From JBNJEM01 sp051745935 (GTDB lineage: Bacteria; Planctomycetota; Planctomycetia; Pirellulales; Pirellulaceae), in contig JBNJEM010000046.1 of NCBI GenBank assembly GCA_051745935.1, positions 1-22,971 of the forward strand: a stretch of 22,971 nt of DNA, written 5' to 3'. Below are positions 16,188 to 22,971 of the stretch, one piece after another; position 1 is the stretch's first letter, and every line of letters starts with the position of its first letter. The translations under genes were made by a program, and so were the position numbers. Below the pieces are notes generated by a model. The model worked only from the letters and a program-made list of their open reading frames with translations. It did not search any database and was not told the DNA's origin.

Positions 16188-17228
16188 ATGTCTTGCATGC
16201 AAGCGATTGGTGGAAGGGGGAGCCGTGTTCGGCGGCGCGGCTTTACCCTGGTGGAGCTTTTGGTGGTCATCGCGATTATTGGTATCCTCGTGGCACTTCT
16301 GTTGCCGGCCGTTCAAGCGGCTCGCGAAGCTGCTCGTCGGATGCAGTGTTCGAACAATTTCAAACAGATCGGAATTGCGCTGCATAACTATCACGACACG
16401 CATAAGACGTTTCCATTGGGATCCTTTAACCTACGCGAGGCCTGGCCATCGAACGGATCAAATTGGCGAGCGCTAATCCTGCCGTTCATTGAACAGCAGA
16501 CGGTATATGATGAGTTGTCCTTTTCCGAAAGCTCTTATTTCATGTCCGGGGGCGCGGCCGGAGGGAATGCTTTGCAAGGCAATGAGGTGTTACGAGGGCT
16601 GGTGATCGACGTTTATGCCTGCCCGTCCGCGGGATATAAGCCGATCTCCAATAGTCACCAGAACCCCAAGGTCGTTCAGAATATCCACTACGCGGGTATT
16701 CAGGGGGCGGCGAGGCCGGTGCCCGGGTCGGATCCGAACGTGGGCACTCGAGACTGCGGGCACGGTTGGTCCTGTAACAACGGCATGCTGGCGGCGAACG
16801 AGTGTTTTGACATGGGGGACTGCCAAGACGGCACGTCGAATACGATGATTGTCGCCGAGCAATCGGGACTGGTCACCGACGGGGCGAATTGCGATAGCTA
16901 TTATCAAGGTAACCGGTCCGCGAATTACTACGGCGGCTGGTATGGCACGCGCCACCCCCGACCCGTTGACGATCCAGGCGGCTGCGGGGACTTGTGGCAG
17001 GCTGGCACGACCTGTGTCCGCTTCCCTCCCAACTCGCAAATCTGCCAGGTCGGCGCGACGCGACGTCAGTTTCGCAACAACACAATCATCAATTCGATGC
17101 ATCCGAGTGGAATCCAAGCCTTGTTGACCGATGGTAGCGTCCAGTTCATTTCGGATAGCATTAACTTCGTGGATTTGAAACGGCTTGCCTGCCGGCTTGA
17201 TGGGCAACCGATCCAAGACATGCCGTAA
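16188..17228 (+). CDS. DUF1559 family prepilin-like protein (H-X9-DG), 346 aa
   Basis: The ATG at 16188 follows gggaaaagg at 16172-16180. The leader MSCMQAIGGRGSRVRRRG ends in the type IV prepilin site, with cleavage expected between Gly18 and Phe19, followed by FTLVELLVVIAIIGILVALL and then AVQAAREAARRMQCSNNFKQ, which is the signature of planctomycete DUF1559 proteins. The middle is Cys- and Gly-rich (CGHGWSCNNG, GGCGDLW). Near residues 305-316 is HPSGIQALLTDG, the H-X9-DG motif that gives the family its name. The protein is exported and processed like a pseudopilin; the family is highly expanded in planctomycetes and its cellular role is unsettled. A small lipoprotein gene follows 400 bp downstream, a recurrent pairing. 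A perfect -10-like tataat at 15917-15922 is far upstream and lacks a -35. Confidence 0.95.
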   Translation: MSCMQAIGGRGSRVRRRGFTLVELLVVIAIIGILVALLLPAVQAAREAARRMQCSNNFKQIGIALHNYHDTHKTFPLGSFNLREAWPSNGSNWRALILPFIEQQTVYDELSFSESSYFMSGGAAGGNALQGNEVLRGLVIDVYACPSAGYKPISNSHQNPKVVQNIHYAGIQGAARPVPGSDPNVGTRDCGHGWSCNNGMLAANECFDMGDCQDGTSNTMIVAEQSGLVTDGANCDSYYQGNRSANYYGGWYGTRHPRPVDDPGGCGDLWQAGTTCVRFPPNSQICQVGATRRQFRNNTIINSMHPSGIQALLTDGSVQFISDSINFVDLKRLACRLDGQPIQDMP

Positions 17229-17344
17229 TAGCGGCTCCTCCAAAGTGGCAAAAGCCCATGGTGAGGACAGTTCCGAGCGTTCGCGGAATGGCCGATTGAG
17301 CAGCTTTTCTCCGTGTTGCGGCTGTTAGAGCCTTAGGGCGTAAC

Positions 17345-17365
17345 ATGCGCGCACGGCGCGCGCAT
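17345..17365. terminator. Perfect 8-bp GC hairpin downstream of the DUF1559 gene
   Basis: The sequence atgcgcgc-acggc-gcgcgcat is a perfect stem of eight pairs, 117 bp after the DUF1559 stop. It is followed by only two T bases, so it is an uncertain intrinsic terminator. Confidence 0.35.
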
Positions 17366-17436
17366 CCTTGACGTGAGCGACCAACGGGAGCTCGCCATCC
17401 CTGTGCGGGTTTCCTATTTGGTTGGCGGCCCTGCCG

Positions 17437-17534
17437 CCTTAGAAGCGGACAGAAAACCTGTAAACGTCACCGCAAACCCTTGTAATGTGAACGATTTAGC
17501 AACGCTTGCCGGAGTTTTCTGTCCGCCTCTTAGG
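17437..17534. repeat. 98-bp inverted-repeat element R5
   Basis: The left end (ccttagaagcggacagaaaa) and the reverse complement of the right end match at 19 of 21 positions, with an unbroken cggacagaaaac/gttttctgtccg. The interior has no open frame. Only one copy is in this window. Together with the hairpin at 17345 it fills the 400-bp gap between the DUF1559 gene and the lipoprotein gene, and could form a long hairpin in a transcript covering both genes. Confidence 0.75.
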
Positions 17535-17628
17535 TACATTCCGTGAATGCTCGCTGGAATGAGTAGAATCGAGTAGAGTCGGATACCCAACGTAGACGCT
17601 TGAGATGACAAAGAAAGGATCGTGCCCA

Positions 17629-18039
17629 ATGGGCAAGGTATTGAATTTCGAACGTGCAATTTCGCAATCCGTTTTGTTGCTGCTGGTGCTCGTGCTGGCG
17701 GGTTGTGGTGAGTCGACGCCCACCGGGACCGTCAAGGGAGAAGTCACTTTGGACGGCGAGCCGTATTCGAACGCGGCGGTGGTGCTCATGAGTATGGAAA
17801 CGGGACAAGGCGGGTCGGTGGATATCCAGCCCGACGGGACATTCGCCCTTCAGGACCCGATTCCCGTGGGAACGTATACCGTCTATTTGGCCCCCAAAGC
17901 GGCCGACAACGAAACGGAAGAAGCGGCGCCCGTGAAGATCGACACGGCCGTTCCAGACAAGTACTGGAGCGAGATGAGTGATATCCAGATCGAGGTCAAC
18001 GAAGGGAAGAACGACGTAACCGTGCCGCTCGAGAGCTAA
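17629..18039 (+). CDS. Small lipoprotein with carboxypeptidase-regulatory/transthyretin-like domain, 136 aa
   Basis: The ATG at 17629 is preferred because aaagga lies about eight bases upstream; an in-frame ATG at 17605 has no site. A signal peptide with core SVLLLLVLVLAGC gives a lipobox (LAGC, Cys26 lipidated). The mature part is a beta-sandwich of the carboxypeptidase regulatory-like type: GTVKGEVTLDGEPYSNAAVV, then GGSVDIQPDGTFALQDPIPV, GTYTVYLAP, and closing strands ending VNEGKNDVTVPLES. Asp/Pro/Gly-rich turns (QPDGTF) are typical. Such lipoproteins usually follow DUF1559 genes in planctomycetes, as here. It would be anchored in a cell membrane, facing the periplasm; its specific role is unknown. 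Confidence 0.9.
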   Translation: MGKVLNFERAISQSVLLLLVLVLAGCGESTPTGTVKGEVTLDGEPYSNAAVVLMSMETGQGGSVDIQPDGTFALQDPIPVGTYTVYLAPKAADNETEEAAPVKIDTAVPDKYWSEMSDIQIEVNEGKNDVTVPLES

Positions 18040-18165
18040 AGCGTCTGTCCCCGAATTGGACCACGGCCCCACTTCAGCACCTACAATAGCCCTCCGAGGC
18101 CGGCAAGGGTGTGTTGGGGCCTTTGTGCGGCGGTCTGGCGGACCATTGGCGCGGAACTTGTGGGA

Positions 18166-18264
18166 CACGCTTCCAGCGTGCGATGGGTCTGCCGTTGCGG
18201 GGTTGGGGGCGTCCGGTGTCCTGGGGTTTCACCCCAGGCTAAGGTGTGTCTGGCCTCCGGCCAG
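18166..18264. other. Cluster of three perfect hairpins
   Basis: In 99 bp there are three perfect short hairpins: cacgc-ttcca-gcgtg (18166-18180), cctggggt-ttc-accccagg (18220-18238) and ctggcc-tcc-ggccag (18250-18264). A fourth, gcccgc-tgaag-gcgggc, is at 18573-18589. They lie in the non-coding region after the lipoprotein gene. They may act as RNA structures or be parts of worn dispersed repeats. Confidence 0.7.
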
Positions 18265-18824
18265 AGGAGGAGGATTGGTATCGACCGGTTCGCCGCGTGC
18301 GCGCGTTTTCGATACGCCCGGTTTGAATACCGGCCCGATTCGGACCCCATGACCGGGATACCATTCAGCGCACACACCGCCCGCCAACGGCGCTGATTGA
18401 CGCATCCGCCTCCATTCGCCACGCATGTAATACCGGCACACGCACATCCCACCCGCCCACCGACAATAATTCACGTCTGCGTGCCCATTGTCCCGTGGGT
18501 CCGTGACACCGTGGAACCCCCACGCCGTACCCGTTGCCCCGTGGGTACAAATCACCACCGGACGCCGCCGCCGCCCGCTGAAGGCGGGCCACATCTTAGC
18601 ATGGGGCGGAGCGCAGCTCTAGGCTCTCTTTCCTCTCCTATTTCCCCCAACCTGATTGACCCGGCCGTTTGTTCAGTGATCCGGTGGTGACCTCCCGAGT
18701 CTCCTTCACGGCGTGCAAGCCAACTGCCGAACAGACATTGAAGACGCGGGGTCATCGGCCGCCCGTTGTTAGAATTCCATAGTTTTCCCCCAACCAGACT
18801 AGCCCGAAAAGCCCTCACAAAACA
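18265..18824. other. Intergenic stretch, no gene recognised
   Basis: Open frames on both strands give Pro/Arg/Cys-rich products with no domain and no good start site. Apart from the hairpin at 18573-18589 and several scattered cccgtgg(g) motifs, no structure is seen. Confidence 0.45.
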
Positions 18825-18928
18825 TATACTTCAGGCGGTCGGATTCGCCCGGGTGGAAAGCGGCCCGACGCAAGCCGTCCTCCCGTTGGTCGGACTCGCG
18901 TCGGGCAAAGTTATCCGCGACCAGTATA
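18825..18928 (+). repeat. Dispersed element R1, copy e
   Basis: An intact copy beginning tatacttcaggcgg and ending gaccagtata. Its ends form a short inverted repeat, tatact/agtata. Inside, gcccgacgc (18863-18871) and gcgtcgggc (18898-18906) form a perfect 9-bp stem around the invariant core. It is fused head to tail with copy f. Confidence 0.93.
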
Positions 18929-19028
18929 TTTCAGGCGGTCGGATTCGCCCGGGTGGAAAGCGGCCCGGCGCAAGCCGTCCTCCCGTTGGTCGGACTCGCG
19001 TCGGGCAAAGTTATCCGCGACCAGTATA
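18925..19028 (+). repeat. Dispersed element R1, copy f, tandem with copy e
   Basis: It is nearly identical to copy e with a period of exactly 100 bp; the differences seen are c/t just after the first TATA and gcccgacgc versus gcccggcgc. The four bases tata at 18925-18928 serve as the right end of copy e and the left end of copy f. Confidence 0.93.
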
Positions 19029-19073
19029 TATGGATCACAAAAGGAAGGCTTCGCCACGAGGAACCACGCCCCC

Positions 19074-19403
19074 ATGGCCCACGCAAACCACGTCGTCGGC
19101 ATCATCAGACTGGATGCCACCTCCAAACAAAACGCACCTTTCGAGGCGGATATCGGTCAGACTCTGCATCGGTTGCGCGCCGGCCCTCCGGTTCTTTCCG
19201 ATATGGATTTCAATGCGAACTCACCTAGAATTTGCTCTCGCCGCCGGATCGGAAACAGAATCAGCGGCACGTGGGACGACGCCACCGTGGTGCTTACCGC
19301 CGACCTGCGCCAATTAGCCCGTGATCTCGAAGCCGAGTGGACAAAGTATCAGCAACCGGCCACCTGCCACGGATGGAGCGACGTCAACGAATTCGAAATG
19401 TGA
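19074..19403 (+). CDS. Possible small hypothetical protein, 109 aa
   Basis: An open frame with an ATG at 19074 and a gaggaa about 11 bases upstream. It begins MAHANHVVGIIRLDATSKQN and includes WDDATVVLTADLRQLARDLE near the C-terminus. I do not recognise a family. The first half is irregular and Arg-rich, while the second half looks more protein-like, which would fit a decayed or shifted gene, or chance. It lies between R1f and an inverted repeat, with no neighbour in an operon. Confidence 0.25.
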   Translation: MAHANHVVGIIRLDATSKQNAPFEADIGQTLHRLRAGPPVLSDMDFNANSPRICSRRRIGNRISGTWDDATVVLTADLRQLARDLEAEWTKYQQPATCHGWSDVNEFEM

Positions 19404-19447
19404 GCCTTTCATACCTAGCGATCATTGGCAGCCGGGGGCACCGCCCG

Positions 19448-19521
19448 TTTAACCGTCGGGGGAGAAGTCCGCGCGGCTCGCCCCGAATCTCCCCTGGCGT
19501 GGCCCCGTGCCGACGGCTAAA
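19448..19521. repeat. 74-bp inverted-repeat element R6
   Basis: The outer arms tttaaccgtcgg and ccgacggctaaa match at 11 of 12 positions, and inner arms ggggaga and tctcccc pair as well, so the stretch can fold into a long hairpin. Non-coding. Single copy in this window; it lies 15 bp before R1g. Confidence 0.65.
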
Positions 19522-19536
19522 GTGTTACCCGGTTAA

Positions 19537-19642
19537 TATGCCGGTCGCGAATGACGTTGTGTGCCGCGAGTCCGACCAACGGGAGGACGGCTTGCGTGGG
19601 GCAGCGTTCCATCCCGGACAAATCCGACCGCCTGAAAAATAT
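19537..19642 (-). repeat. Dispersed element R1, copy g (diverged ends)
   Basis: A reverse-orientation copy from atatgccggtcgcg to gcctgaaaaatat. The core is intact, but both ends have changed from TATAC to related AT-rich sequence, so it is probably the oldest copy in the window. R2b starts about 40 bp beyond it. Confidence 0.85.
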
Positions 19643-19679
19643 TTCACCCGCTTTGTTCAACGCGACACGATCATGAATG

Positions 19680-19903
19680 ACATTTGCGGGCGTTCGCGAG
19701 TCCGTTGCACATTTTGAGGAAAGGCTTTTCTAGGTGCAAATGCCACGGGCTTGTCCCGTGGTTCGTTACGTTCCACGCTACCGAGGGGCAACAGTGGTGT
19801 GTCTGGCCGGTGTGTAGCGGCGAGCGTGAACCACCACGGGACAAGCCCGTGGCATCCATGCGGGTTTTGCGTGTCCAGGCCGTGTAGCGGTACCCGTGAA
19901 CGG
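19680..19903 (+). repeat. Element R2, copy b, enlarged by an internal partial duplication
   Basis: It shares with R2a gcgggcgttcgc, the ccacggg...cccgtgg hairpin, ggcatccatgcggg, cgtgtcca.gccgtgta and the right end cccgtgaacgg (19893-19903). The left inverted end is not recognisable. About 90 extra bases carry a second hairpin and a second, worn copy of the right end (gtgtctggccggtgtgtagc), so the right part is present twice. It lies just upstream of the YfhO-like gene. Confidence 0.7.
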
Positions 19904-19972
19904 CTACCTGTTGGCTATGCCGGGCCGGCGGCGAACCCTGGGGCATGCCAGCAGCTCTGGTGGAACGATCCT

Positions 19973-22897
19973 ATGCATTGGCGATGGGGACAAGCTACGA
20001 CTGTATTGGCGGTTTCGATCCCTTTGCTGTGGAGTTTCGGATCGATCGTTACGGGGACGCGTATTTGCGCGTACCGGGATACCGCGCATTTCTACTATCC
20101 GCTCTATGCGTGGATATCCCGTTGCTGGTCGCGGGGCGAAATTCCGTTCTGGAATCCGCAGGACAACATTGGCATGCCGGTGGTGGCCGAGGCGACCTCA
20201 GCCGTGTTTTACCCGGGAAAACTGCTGTTCGCGCTGCCGCTGCCGTATCCGCTCGAATTCAACCTCTATCTCGTCGCCCATGTCGTGTTGGCGGCCGCCG
20301 GCGCGTACGCGCTCGCGCGACAGCTGTTAGCCCATCAGCGCGTGTCGCGAAACGGCGTACGCTCGCGGGACGGCACGCGCCGTGGGTCTACCGCGGCGAC
20401 GAACCGGGCCGCGGCCTCGCCAGGGGATGACGGGCACCTACGGCACTTGGCGGCTGGATTGTGCGCCGTGGCATACGCCTTTAGCGGAACGGTCCTGTTC
20501 CAGTATTGCAACGTGGTGTTTCTCGTGGGGGCGGCCTGGTTGCCGTGGGCTCTGCTGGCCACCGATCGCATGCTCACGCAACGCCGGCTGGCGTGGGCGC
20601 TGGTACTTGGAATCTGTCTGGCCCTCATGGTCCTGGGGGGCGATCCCCAGATGGCCTACCACACCGGCATACTGGCCGCGTTGCTGGCCTGGCTGCGCCG
20701 CGGACGGCCCGGAGTGGAACCCGCCTCCGAGCCCGTGACGCCGCCCGTGGGACGGGCCTCCGAGCCCGTCGACAACGCCCGCCCGCCCGTTCGACGGCAC
20801 GCGTTGTTCTTGTTACTCACCGCCGCCCTGGCGGGAATCCTGTTGTCGGCCGTGCAGATCGTCCCCGCCGTTTCTTGGACGCAAGTCAGTGATCGAGTAG
20901 CAAGCCAGGATTCGGATAGCCTTTGGCAGGACGTTTTCGGCACGCCTCGTCCCGGAACGCACCGAAAGCAACGTTACCATTTCAGCGTCGCGCCTTGGCG
21001 AGTCCTGGAATGCCTGTGGCCGAACGTGTCCGGGCACATGTTCCCCGTGAACCGTCGTTGGCTGTCGGCTTTGGGAGCGGAAGATCGGATCTGGACCCCG
21101 ACACTTTACATCGGCCTCATGCCCCTGTTGATCGCTCTCTCGGTATGGCGGGTTCGCACGCGAGATCGCCATGTTCAATGGTTGTCGCTGGTGGCTATCG
21201 GCTCGGTGGTTGCCAGTTTCGGTTGGTACGGGCTGGGCTGGATCGCGGGGGAAGTACAAAGCGTTTTCGCCGGTGGGCGATCGAACCTGCTTCTGGGCGA
21301 ACCGACGGGAGGACTCTACTGGCTGATGGTCAAGCTGCTGCCTGGCTACGGCTATTTTCGTTATCCGGCAAAACTGTGGGTCGTTACATCCCTGGCGGTC
21401 TCACTTTTGGCGGGGTTGGGGCTGGAGCGGTCGCTGACGGCCGATCGCGGTCGAATTCGCCGGGTGCTCGGCGCGGTGGGAACTGCCAGCCTGGTTGCCG
21501 GCGTGGTTTTCGCGATTCTGGGCGTTTGGTGGTCCAAGTGGTTCGCGGAGGTCGCGCCCGATGACCTGTTCGGCCCACTCGACTCACGGGGGGCGTGGCG
21601 TGGTTGTCTGCTGGCGTGCGCACGGACTGTCTCGCTGTGCGCCCTATTCTGGTGGCTGCTCCGGAAAACAACCTGGGCTCCCCTTTCGCTTGCCCAACTG
21701 ATCTTGTTGGTCACCGCCATGGAGATGGCCTGGGCCAACGGCTCGCACGTGGCCACCGCCCAGGCCGAAGCGATCCAGACGCCGAGCATGCTAAGCCGAT
21801 CCGGGCTGGAATCAGTCCCCCAATCTCCTGCGAGGGCCCTCCGTGTGGACGGCGGGCGCTCCACCGCGCGGGATTCGCGTCTGGGCCGGGAAGACACGAA
21901 CACGAACCAGCGTTTAACCGCAACGCCCCCGGTCCACATCGAACGCATCTATCGCCCACCGCGTCGACGCTGGGTCCCGGAGGAGTGGTTGAAAACCGCG
22001 TCCCGGACGCGGTGCGAGGCGACCGTGCGGTGGGATCGAGCCACGCTGTTTCCCAAGTTCCATCTGCTCGGTGAATTGGGCTCCATCCACACATTCAGCA
22101 CCATGCGCCCCCGCGACCATATCGCTTTGATGCGGTTCGGAGACAAGCGTCATCCCGATCCAATGGTTTTAGACCTGTTGGGCGTTCGCTATCTGGTGTT
22201 GCCAGCCGACGCCCGCTGGCCGGATGGCGTTCCCTTGGCGTCCAACTCGCCCGAGGTGGCCAATGTCAGGGTTTGGGAGAACCCGAACGCCATGCCGCGC
22301 GCCTGGATCGTGCACCACGTAGAGGCGTGGACGGCGGATGAATCGGTAGAGCCAGTAGAGCGAGGGGAAGTGGACGAATCCTTCCCGGTGAATTCGAGCA
22401 ACGGGCACGCGGTCCAGGCCAAATCTCACCGAAACCTTCCGGGCCCTGAGCGAATTTCACCAGGGACAGCGGGAATTGAACAGCGGCTGCGCCGCCTGCT
22501 ATCTCCCGAGGACGGACCGCGCGATTTTGGTCAGGAGGCGGTGGTGGAATCGCGAAAGACAATTCCGGCTGTCTCTGGAACCGGTGTATCGGACACATGC
22601 CGGATCCTGCAGGAAGGGGCCAACCGACTCGAGGTTGAGGCGTCGCTCGCAAGCCCCGGGTTGTTGGTGGTCGGCAACCGATACGATCCCGGCTGGTCCG
22701 TCGACGTCACCTCCGAAGGTTGCAGCTTCCGACCTCGGATCGTTCGCGCCAACGTGGTGATGCAAGGCGTATTCTTGCCGGCCGGAACCCACCGGCTCCT
22801 GTTTCGCTATGCCCCTCGCGGGTTCCACGCCGCCGCGGTCGCCACCGTTCTCGGTTGGCTGTTGTGTCTGCCCTATTGTTGCATAAAGACGGCGTAG
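19973..22897 (+). CDS. YfhO-like multi-spanning membrane protein, 974 aa
   Basis: The ATG at 19973 starts where the protein becomes membrane-like (MHWRWGQATTVLAVSIPLLW); the frame is open back to 19751, but that part is repeat R2b. Early residues YRDTAHFYYPLYAW (34-47) and PFWNPQDNIGMP (58-69) match the first periplasmic loop of YfhO/GT-C-type proteins. About ten or more membrane helices follow, with RYPAKLW near the middle. The C-terminal third is periplasmic: DLLGVRYLVLP, NAMPRAWIVHHVE, GLLVVGNRYDPGWSVDV and RANVVMQGVFLPAGTHRLLF, then a final helix. This is the usual ending of YfhO family proteins, which in Gram-positives glycosylate lipoteichoic acid; the substrate here is unknown. Two hydrophilic loops (about 121-158 and 245-273) contain hairpin repeats in frame, and the stop codon lies inside repeat R4b. 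Confidence 0.85.
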   Translation: MHWRWGQATTVLAVSIPLLWSFGSIVTGTRICAYRDTAHFYYPLYAWISRCWSRGEIPFWNPQDNIGMPVVAEATSAVFYPGKLLFALPLPYPLEFNLYLVAHVVLAAAGAYALARQLLAHQRVSRNGVRSRDGTRRGSTAATNRAAASPGDDGHLRHLAAGLCAVAYAFSGTVLFQYCNVVFLVGAAWLPWALLATDRMLTQRRLAWALVLGICLALMVLGGDPQMAYHTGILAALLAWLRRGRPGVEPASEPVTPPVGRASEPVDNARPPVRRHALFLLLTAALAGILLSAVQIVPAVSWTQVSDRVASQDSDSLWQDVFGTPRPGTHRKQRYHFSVAPWRVLECLWPNVSGHMFPVNRRWLSALGAEDRIWTPTLYIGLMPLLIALSVWRVRTRDRHVQWLSLVAIGSVVASFGWYGLGWIAGEVQSVFAGGRSNLLLGEPTGGLYWLMVKLLPGYGYFRYPAKLWVVTSLAVSLLAGLGLERSLTADRGRIRRVLGAVGTASLVAGVVFAILGVWWSKWFAEVAPDDLFGPLDSRGAWRGCLLACARTVSLCALFWWLLRKTTWAPLSLAQLILLVTAMEMAWANGSHVATAQAEAIQTPSMLSRSGLESVPQSPARALRVDGGRSTARDSRLGREDTNTNQRLTATPPVHIERIYRPPRRRWVPEEWLKTASRTRCEATVRWDRATLFPKFHLLGELGSIHTFSTMRPRDHIALMRFGDKRHPDPMVLDLLGVRYLVLPADARWPDGVPLASNSPEVANVRVWENPNAMPRAWIVHHVEAWTADESVEPVERGEVDESFPVNSSNGHAVQAKSHRNLPGPERISPGTAGIEQRLRRLLSPEDGPRDFGQEAVVESRKTIPAVSGTGVSDTCRILQEGANRLEVEASLASPGLLVVGNRYDPGWSVDVTSEGCSFRPRIVRANVVMQGVFLPAGTHRLLFRYAPRGFHAAAVATVLGWLLCLPYCCIKTA
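20731..20770 (+). repeat. Hairpin repeat inside the YfhO-like coding region
   Basis: The phrase gcctccgagcccgt occurs twice, 33 bp apart at their starts, and encodes ASEPV twice (residues 251-255 and 262-266). The second forms the hairpin gacggg-cctccgag-cccgtc (20751-20770), the same stem and loop size as the ends of element R4. It is in frame in a loop between membrane helices. Confidence 0.65.
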
Positions 22898-22971
22898 GAC
22901 GGGTCTCCAGGCCCGTCTTTTACAGCGCATGAATGTCTTTTTGCGGTTGTTTGAAGATCTCACATTTCGTG
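22894..22971. repeat. Element R4, copy b, cut off by the window end
   Basis: It begins gtaggacgggtctccagg, identical to R4a, and continues into a related interior (ttgcggttgtttg, then tttcgtg). The right end is beyond the window. The stop codon of the YfhO-like gene (tag, 22895-22897) is made of bases 2 to 4 of the element. Confidence 0.85.

Noticed and set aside
17371..17395. Possible eighth R1 copy
   Set aside because: Only cgaccaacgggag of the core matches, and neither end of R1 is present nearby.
18229..18594. 121-aa open frame on the - strand
   Set aside because: It spans the hairpin cluster and has no recognisable domain or ribosome-binding site.
19751..19972. Longer N-terminus of the YfhO-like protein
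   Set aside because: This part is translated repeat R2b; the membrane-like protein begins at the ATG at 19973.

Overview
The window looks like a chromosomal stretch from a planctomycete, probably of the Pirellulales type. This rests on gene content: a DUF1559 prepilin-like protein with the C-terminal H-X9-DG motif followed by a small lipoprotein, a Uma2-family nuclease, a signal-peptide-bearing ExbB homologue, a very long disordered protein ending in a prenyltransferase/squalene-oxidase-like repeat domain, and wide, repeat-filled intergenic regions. The genus cannot be named from the sequence alone. No rRNA, tRNA, CRISPR array, integrase or full insertion sequence was seen.

Layout. (1) 1-999: a 16-bp tandem array, a non-coding stretch, and a 151-bp inverted-repeat element (R3a). 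(2) 1000-11403: four genes on the + strand that look like one functional locus: a secreted 1088-aa TPR protein, a MotA/TolQ/ExbB channel protein, an ExbD/TolR protein, and a 1571-aa protein with three N-terminal membrane helices, about 1080 residues of Pro/Ala/Arg-rich disorder and a C-terminal alpha-barrel-like repeat domain. Repeats sit in the two larger gaps of this locus. (3) 11404-14126: repeats R1c, R3b and R4a, a 71-aa winged-helix protein (-) with a readable promoter and palindrome, a Uma2-family nuclease (+), and a 58-aa small protein (+). (4) 14127-15416: a 6-phosphofructokinase of the long ATP-dependent (Gly/Lys) type on the - strand. (5) 16188-18039: a DUF1559 protein and a lipoprotein, a common planctomycete pair. 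(6) 18040-19972: almost 2 kb without a convincing gene, full of hairpins and repeats. (7) 19973-22897: a YfhO-like multi-spanning membrane protein whose stop codon lies in a repeat (R4b).

The four-gene locus reads as an energised envelope system. ExbB and ExbD homologues would form a proton-driven motor in the inner membrane. The TPR protein would be a periplasmic scaffold. The giant protein is anchored at its N-terminus and could place a folded domain far from the membrane through its long flexible linker. The partner roles are inference.

The strongest non-genic signal is a set of small dispersed elements, named here R1 to R6. R1 (about 104 bp, ends resembling TATA, invariant 20-bp core) occurs seven times in 23 kb, always between genes. 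One copy is split by another element (R2) that has 11-bp inverted ends and is flanked by an 8-bp direct repeat, and intact R1 copies in the same window serve as the empty site. Two other R1 copies abut head to tail and share one TATA. These look like non-autonomous mobile elements (MITE-like) that are layered on each other.
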